Origin: Temnopleurus reevesii
Lineage: Eukaryota > Echinodermata > Echinoidea > Temnopleuroida > Temnopleuridae
Reading direction: 5' to 3'
Length of the DNA: 11,318 nt
NCBI GenBank assembly: GCA_036244855.1
Contig: BQKZ01004266.1
Span: 27,319 to 38,636 of the forward strand
A program made the position numbers and the translations under genes. This document shows, in pieces, positions 6,191 through 11,318 of the stretch. The notes under the pieces are model-generated. The model was not told where the DNA came from. It saw only the letters and a list, made by a program, of their open reading frames with translations, and ran no database searches. Numbering within the stretch: position 1 is the stretch's first letter; the number at the start of each line of letters is the position of its first letter.

Positions 6191-8215
6191 CGATTTTAAA
6201 TCAGCAGACAATATTATGATGGTAAAATGGTAATTTAAATCATTTAAAGATAACGCAAGTAATATTGAAATAGAATTGCAATTTGTTTTTAATGAAGACT
6301 CTCAAAATGGATTCATACGGAGAGGGTCCTTGCTCATGAAAAATGGGTCTAAATCAAAACTATTAAAAAATTAGGGAGATATGTGGATGCAGCTGCTTTA
6401 TGACGTAATTTATGTTATAGCGTGTGTATAGATTTGTAAAAAGTATAAAAACCAATCCTTTTTGCATTAGTAACATGTTTGGATGCAACTATACATTTTT
6501 ATTTCCTGGCCTATATAGTATATGGAGTAGTACGTAAGATTTGACAAATGTGTATGTTATTAATATCAACACGAAACATTGTAACAGACTCTTATCAATC
6601 GTTTGTAAAGAGTGACTGTTAACGAGAGAATAAATCATTAAAATATTTGGAATAGATCACCAAAGTGATTCAAATAAAAAGCGCATATTAATCAAACAAA
6701 AGCTTATTTGGTCTGTATATTTAGCTGAGCAATATATATTATATTTAGTTGATTTGAAATCATATATTGTATATATACCAGTGTACTATGAATGTTAGAG
6801 GAATGTATATTTTAGAAATATTCTTGCCTATTGTATAATAGGTTTCACCGTACCATTTATTGGGTACATAATTGATTTAATATTTAAGTTACTACATTCG
6901 TCGTTTTCTTCATGATAATTTTAAGGTTTAATCATTGCTTTATCAAAAAGTCATAAAACCCTCTTCGATAGGGCCATTTACTTCTTTATTTTTCGTTTCA
7001 GTCGAATATCAGTCCATCATCAAAGGAATTTCGTATATAGGAAATGTGTTTTTTAAATAATTTACAAGTACTTGGAACCGATTGATTGATTGGTCAGCAT
7101 GTTAACATTTTTCAATTAATGTGCATGGAACTTGAATTGACAAGTCAACATTTAGACTTGGAGATATTATTTGTGAACGTTTTGGCCTAGAATCTATAGG
7201 TTCCACAATACTGTACAGAATTATTGTTGTTGCACCGACCCCTGTTCATGTTTTTGAATGTCAAGGGGCCTGTAACATAAAGATATTTTCAATAATTATT
7301 TTATCTTCCACTCACGGATCACACATAAAATATACTATCTTCATATACTAAACAGCCATGGACAAGTGTATCATAATGCACTCTAACATAGTACAGAAAA
7401 TAATAAAATGAAACAAACATCTTACTATTTATTTGAATGATAAATTTATCTGGAAACAGAATAGAAATTATAAGTGTAAATATAACACACAAATAGGCTA
7501 TTGAAATTACGATGATTATGAATCGTGAGCCTATGGCAAAGGAAGTCCATGTACCAAAGAGATATGATTAATTGTTAATTCATTGTATATCTTTTTATGT
7601 ATTTCTTGTTATGTTACAGACCCCAGGTATCATCCCCTAACAACATTATTATTATGTTCCTATTCTTTTGTGCTAAATATGTTTGATATTTTGATTGTCA
7701 GTATATGTGTTTGCCATATTATTGTAGAATGATTATTTTAAAGGAAATCTTGTATGGATATGCATAGGTTCTTTTGTTATCGATATTTTTACATATTTAT
7801 CGAGATATTCATGACCATAAAATACCCTAAGAATTTATCTTTTTAGTAAAATCATTATTTTCATTTACATTCCTACATGTCTTTCGTAAAATCATTATTT
7901 GTTAAAACATGGAAATTGCGTTCAAGTGTGCCTTTTAGAAGAATAATATTAGGTGATGTTGATTACATATGATTAAAAAATTTATGTATCATTCGTGTAA
8001 TGTAGAAATGTCTGGTACACTGTAGAAATTATGTTTGACGTAAAGTAACTTATTTGAGAGGATATATTATTTTGCTCACTTTGAAAAAAATATTTATTTG
8101 AAAATGTAATACTTCATTTTTTCTGTATTGTGTACGTGTTTATATCTATATGCAAATATCTGTCATATAAATATGTCGCATCCGCTTATATATATATTTG
8201 ATTGTACTTCTGCGC
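6191..8215. other. Long AT-rich gene-free region
   Basis: Two kilobases without a supported exon, repeat or RNA gene. Only short, isolated motifs appear: Pumilio-type TGTANATA at 6768-6775 and 7475-7482, and AT-rich tracts. It could be the continuation of a long 3' UTR or plain intergenic DNA. The sequence alone does not decide. Confidence 0.45.
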
Positions 8216-8294
8216 TTTATAAAAACCTGTAAAATCTGATCCAGCAGAGTGGCAAAAAATATTTGTAAAGGTGCAATTTGCATTCAATAACCGA

Positions 8295-8425
8295 ATTTAT
8301 GCGTGCACATTTTATGCGATCTATATACTCAAAGTTTGTTGTTGACGAACGCTTGCATGAGGCTTGCCAGACATAGCAACATGTTGTCCGTGTTTGCACG
8401 AAGTGACGAGAGCCAGAGGGTATTG
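8295..8425 (-). mobile_element. Diverged inverted copy of the 3213-3434 element
   Basis: On the minus strand, this segment aligns with 3290-3415. The core 8346-8380 matches 3333-3367 at 31 of 35 bases (gttgctatgtc-ggcaagcctc--gcaagc-ttcg). Patchy identity extends on both sides, including attttatgc and taacaata. The TTAA edges and TAGGCGGG termini were not recovered, so the copy is decayed or truncated. The overlapping minus-strand ORF (8217-8459) has no independent support. Confidence 0.55.
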
Positions 8426-8459
8426 TTACACGAAATGAGTTACAAATCCATTGAAACAT

Positions 8460-8737
8460 GTTTATAGAATTGACACATTGTTCGGTAGAATGCCCGTGGA
8501 ATTGGCGCTATGTCAGGATTTCTTTGTTGCAACAATATCCTTTGGCTCCCGTCACTTTGTGAAATGAAGGACGATGTGATGTATGTAAACTATGTGGTTA
8601 CATGCTCAGTTGACTTCACTTTGCTGAAATTTTACAATTGTTGTGGCTGAATAAAATTTTGAAATGATAATACAAATAGGCGTGTAAATATTCCGTGGCC
8701 ACAATTCAATTCAGCAAGCTGATACAAATTGAATAGT
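8460..8737. other. Non-coding stretch with an AATAAA
   Basis: No gene was seen. An AATAAA at 8650-8655 sits in gctgaataaaattttgaaat, a context typical of 3' ends, and could terminate a plus-strand transcript. A perfect small hairpin tcagc-aa-gctga lies at 8712-8723. Confidence 0.35.
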
Positions 8738-8970
8738 GTCTTTTTCTAACGTCTTTCGAAAAAGCATTGCATTGTCTTTCATTCCGTGAATGTAATTTAG
8801 AAAATGGTCTTTCAATATTGTCTTTCAAACAGTCATTTATCTGAAGTACATTTTATATGTGTGCGCGCACCTTTGAGGGGTTGCATCCATTAACAATTAG
8901 TGATCGTTATATTACAGTAATAATCTTTTATTCAATAGTGTCTTTCAAACATAGTCTTTCATCTAACATG
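8738..8970 (+). repeat. Interspersed TGTCTTTC repeats
   Basis: GTCTTT or GTCTTTC occurs at about 8738, 8751, 8773, 8807, 8819, 8939 and 8955. The 21-base segment ttcaata-tgtctttcaaaca at 8811-8831 recurs at 8931-8951 with one mismatch, an offset of 120. Between them is a perfect alternating palindrome gtgcgcgcac (8861-8870). It may be a decayed minisatellite. No coding frame was seen. Confidence 0.5.
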
Positions 8971-9395
8971 TCTAAAGTCTATTCATATTTCCTGCTTGTA
9001 TTATGAAGGAAACTGAAATTAATATGATAAGCAATTTTATCGTTATACATGTATTCCGTAAGCTAAATGAAGACCGTGTGCATGCCACAATGAAAATTGC
9101 GTTCCGACTTTCGCCATTAAACTTTGAACATAATTGAAGATTTAAATGAAATTTCACAACATGAAAAAAAACATATTATCTATATCTTAGGGAAATTTAT
9201 GTCAGTGTATAACCCCATATGTCCCGAAATATTGTAATCAGACTATTGTTATGATACCTTTGAAAAAAGTAAATCAATCAAACTGTCATTTTAATGCATA
9301 AATTTTAAACATGGTTAAGGCTAAACCAGGTTCATCAGTTCATGGTTCGGCCGCAGGGAGTGAGGTTTAATTTGTTACATTTTATAATGTTTAAA
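8971..9395. other. AT-rich non-coding stretch
   Basis: Nothing recognisable was found. A short minus-strand ORF (8972-9157) lacks domain or splice support. Confidence 0.4.
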
Positions 9396-9585
9396 AAGTT
9401 ATCCCAACACTGGGCAACATATTGTTAACACAACTATGATTGGTTAGGGTATGTCTGATGTGTAATCGAATTTTACATTTCCAACAACGGTTGTGTTGAA
9501 TATGGTAGAATTTCTCAAATCCGCCACAAGGTGGACAAATTTTGATGGATAGTTGTGTGAACAGTGCCTAGTGTTGGGTAAACTT
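9396..9585. mobile_element. Imperfect ~45 bp inverted repeat, possible MITE
   Basis: The left arm 9396-9440 and right arm 9544-9585 are reverse complements with several mismatches and a small gap. They share atagttgtgt-aaca and agtgttggg on the right arm, separated by about 103 bases. The spacer contains the small inverted pair caacaac/ttgtgttg (about 9483-9498). No target duplication was identified and no ORF of note. It is probably an old foldback or MITE copy. Confidence 0.45.
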
Positions 9586-9926
9586 TTGTCCATTTTTTTA
9601 AAAGAGTGTAGGCTTGCGTTCGTCTTTTAAAAGCAGTATAAGCCAAATGTATCCCAAGTCTCTGTGTACTCAGGGAACGTAATCCAGAGTTTATGTCGAT
9701 ATCCATACACAGACCATAGATTTTACAAAATCGTTACGAACTGAGTAGATTTTTGTGAGCATTCTAAAATGGTCTATGCCTATTTATAACTTCGTTCCTT
9801 ATATCAAGCAAAACTCATTCCCGTTTCATTCGTTAGAAAGTTCACACTGAGAGATTAAACAGTTAGGTTTCAGAAAATACGATAGTCCTACGGAAGCTTA
9901 ACCGTGAAGCACGAAGGAGAGTTTGC
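9586..9926. other. Non-coding stretch
   Basis: No gene is supported. Short opposed agacca/tggtct motifs (about 9710 and 9771) hint at another small inverted repeat. The minus-strand ORF 9515-9706 overlaps the inverted repeat and is treated as chance. Confidence 0.35.
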
Positions 9927-10048
9927 ACTGAAAAAAAGGCGCCATCTCGACTCCTAGACTGAAACAAGGCGCCAAGGCGAGCTTGTACAAGTCACCTTCT
10001 CGTCCGTATGCGCCTCAGTGAGTCTTCACGAGTCACCTTTCTCGCCTT
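9927..10048. repeat. GC-richer cluster of short direct and inverted repeats
   Basis: Actgaaa-aaggcgcca occurs at 9927-9944 and 9958-9974. Ac-agtcacctt-ctcg occurs at 9987-10002 and 10028-10044. Aaggcgag (9974-9981) is the inverse of ctcgcctt (10041-10048). The cluster is clearly richer in G and C than its flanks and contains an N just after (10049). It may be a degenerate repeat block or the end of an unrecognised element. Confidence 0.5.
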
Positions 10049-10407
10049 NCACGAATTACCCGATCACATACTTTGTAATAGCTTGCTGCCTTCCTATTTC
10101 AGTTTTATTGCATTGATGTTTCACCTTGACCAATCTTTATCGATGTTGTTATCTCAAATATTAAATATTTTACTATACTTCAATATCAGTGTTGTGTCTC
10201 CTAGTTTTTTTCCGTGTATAATGATGGCTTTTTAATCCATTGGCTGCTGGAACCGGGGGATCCGTGCGCGAAGTCTATGAGAATTACAGAGATCAGATGG
10301 CTCGCAGATCCAGTCTTTTTGGTTTAAACTTTGAGCAAAAACAAGAAAACAAACAAAGGGATGTAATGAAAATTATACATCAAACATTAGACTAATTTTC
10401 TTGGAAT
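10049..10407. other. Non-coding stretch
   Basis: No supported gene was found. The 75-codon plus-strand opening (10008-10235) spans an unresolved base and is Leu/Ser/Phe-rich as expected for T-rich DNA. A GC-rich patch (10240-10275, including ggaaccgggggatccgtgcg) may belong to another repeat but was not recognised. Confidence 0.4.
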
Positions 10408-10740
10408 TTCTACTTCTGCTCCTCGTTTTATCCTTCTCCATCTCATTGTCGTCCTTCTCCTGCTTTCTCATCTCCTCCGTTTTATCTTCATTCTCCTGAA
10501 CATTCTTCTTCGAATCAATTTTTCCTTTTCCTCAATCTCCTTCTCCTTCTCCTTTTCCTCCTCCTTTTCCTTCTACATTTTCTCCTTCTTCGCTTTTCCT
10601 TCAGTTATTCTTTTCTTTCTCCTTCTTCATCTCCTTCTTCCTATCCTTCTGCTTCTCTGTCTCTCATTCCTTCTCCTCCTTTCCTTCTCCTTCTCCTTTC
10701 AAATCATTCCTTTTCTTTTTCCTCTTTTCCCTCGATTTTT
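10408..10740 (+). repeat. Polypyrimidine tract (imperfect TTCTCC repeats)
   Basis: About 330 bases consist overwhelmingly of C and T on the plus strand, with many ccttctcc units and few purines. On the minus strand it is a GA-rich tract that would read as Glu/Lys/Arg-rich low-complexity protein, but no splice sites or start were found and an open frame is not claimed. Long homopurine-homopyrimidine tracts can form triplex (H-DNA) structures. Confidence 0.85.
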
Positions 10741-10775
10741 TTTATGGTTTCCTTCAGTGATTTCAATCATATATA

Positions 10776-11022
10776 CAGTCAAACCTGTCTACAGTGGCCA
10801 TCGCCAAGGAAACCGGAAACGTGGCCACTGTAGACAGGTAGCCTCTATAGACAGGTTCTATATAACATGCATTTTCACCTGAAGGGACTCAATCTACGTG
10901 GCCACTATAGACAGGTGGTCACTATAGACAGTGGCCACTATAGACAGGTGGTCACTATAGACAGTGGCCACTATAGACAGGTGGTCACTATAGACAGTGG
11001 CCACTATAGACAGGTTTGACTG
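10776..11022. mobile_element. 247 bp TA-flanked foldback element (pogo/mariner-like MITE)
   Basis: TA at 10774-10775 and 11023-11024 flank termini beginning CAGTCAAACCTGTCTA. The terminal inverted repeats (10776-10800 and 10998-11022) match over 25 bases with one mismatch. CAG...CTG ends with TA target duplications are typical of Tc1/mariner superfamily elements of the pogo type. The left end forms a perfect 18 bp hairpin (10783-10800 with 10822-10839). The right part is a tandem array. No transposase is present, so mobilisation would depend on an enzyme encoded elsewhere. Confidence 0.75.
10898..11013 (+). repeat. 33 bp tandem array, 3.5 identical copies
   Basis: Exact 33-base units occupy 10898-10930, 10931-10963 and 10964-10996, followed by 17 bases of a fourth unit that merges into the right terminal repeat. 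Each unit consists of two half-units, gtggccactatagacag and gtggtcactatagaca. These are variants of the terminal inverted repeat itself. A diverged pair (10821-10856) lies further left. The identity between copies points to recent expansion. Confidence 0.9.
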
Positions 11023-11024
11023 TA

Positions 11025-11318
11025 TCAATAACAGTAATTAGAACTGGCATATGGGATCTCATCCCCGAATTATAACAACAGAGTGTATCAATAAAAACTT
11101 TACACTTTTGATATTGCTGTCAACAATTTATTTCACACCATCACACTTATAGATGTTGCATAATTATATCAAACAGGTGTCTATCAAAATCAAGGTTATT
11201 AATACTTGAAATCTATATTCACAATAGCTTACATACCTTCTGTCTACTTAAATGTAATACAAACGTGTAGAAGGGCTCTGCTGAATTAATATTGACAACA
11301 ATCATACATGTATATATG
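11025..11318. other. AT-rich non-coding stretch at window end
   Basis: No gene or repeat was recognised in these last 294 bases. An AATAAA occurs near 11089, without a transcript to attach it to. Confidence 0.4.

Noticed and set aside
8217..8459. 80-codon minus-strand opening
   Set aside because: It overlaps the diverged miniature-element copy, and the frame is not shared with the related copy at 3213-3434.
10008..10235. 75-codon plus-strand opening
   Set aside because: It spans an N, overlaps the short-repeat cluster and shows only T-rich hydrophobic codons.
10898..11013. CRISPR array
   Set aside because: The units are directly adjacent with no unique spacers, lie inside terminal inverted repeats, and the sequence is eukaryotic in character.
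1..11318. A novel multi-gene defence or mobile system
   Set aside because: No adjacent coding genes, transposase, nuclease, reverse transcriptase or structured RNA array was found; the organisation is that of gene-end and repeat DNA.

Overview
This looks like nuclear DNA from a marine invertebrate. It is AT-rich, has no tightly packed ORFs or operon structure, and carries intron-style splice signals, tRNA-derived SINEs, miniature inverted-repeat elements and microsatellites. Isolated N bases (2302, 10049) suggest a draft assembly or consensus. One block (about 2158-2316) resembles, from memory, an interspersed repeat common in echinoderm genomes, so an echinoderm such as a sea urchin, sea star or sea cucumber is the favoured guess. 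A mollusc or hemichordate cannot be excluded.

Protein-coding content is very small. The only well-supported coding piece is a terminal exon at 4481-4579 on the plus strand: a splice acceptor, then 32 charged codons with sensible codon usage, then TAA. The protein family was not recognised. Two weaker exon candidates lie upstream (1393-1439 and 2364-2706). If the terminal exon is real, the window is the 3' end of a plus-strand gene: mainly intron sequence before 4481, then a 3' UTR of unknown length followed by intergenic DNA. Almost all other ORFs are short chance openings in AT-rich DNA.

Layout: 48-81 perfect hairpin; 236-776 three tandem copies of a ~160 bp unit, the third split by a 48 bp palindrome with an 8 bp target duplication; 781-861 ATT microsatellite; 1231-1292 tRNA T-arm remnant next to a hairpin; 2158-2316 SINE-like block; 2364-2706 candidate exon; 3062-3123 G/C-tract hairpin; 3213-3434 miniature element with TTAA flanks, with a decayed inverted relative around 8295-8420; 4481-4579 terminal exon; 4611-5004 inverted-repeat element just after the stop codon; 5200-5430 degenerate GTTACAA repeats; 5935-6190 tRNA-derived SINE; 6190-8215 AT-rich DNA with little structure; 8738-8970 TGTCTTTC repeats; 9396-9585 imperfect inverted repeat; 9927-10048 GC-richer short repeats; 10408-10740 polypyrimidine tract; 10776-11022 TA-flanked foldback element with a 33 bp internal array.

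The window is therefore mainly non-autonomous mobile-element debris around one gene end. No transposase, reverse transcriptase, CRISPR array, RNA operon or recognisable multi-gene system was seen. The most noteworthy items are the tiny palindromic insertion with a clean target-site duplication, the foldback element whose interior is built from its own terminal motif, and the inverted-repeat element next to the stop codon with flanking direct repeats.
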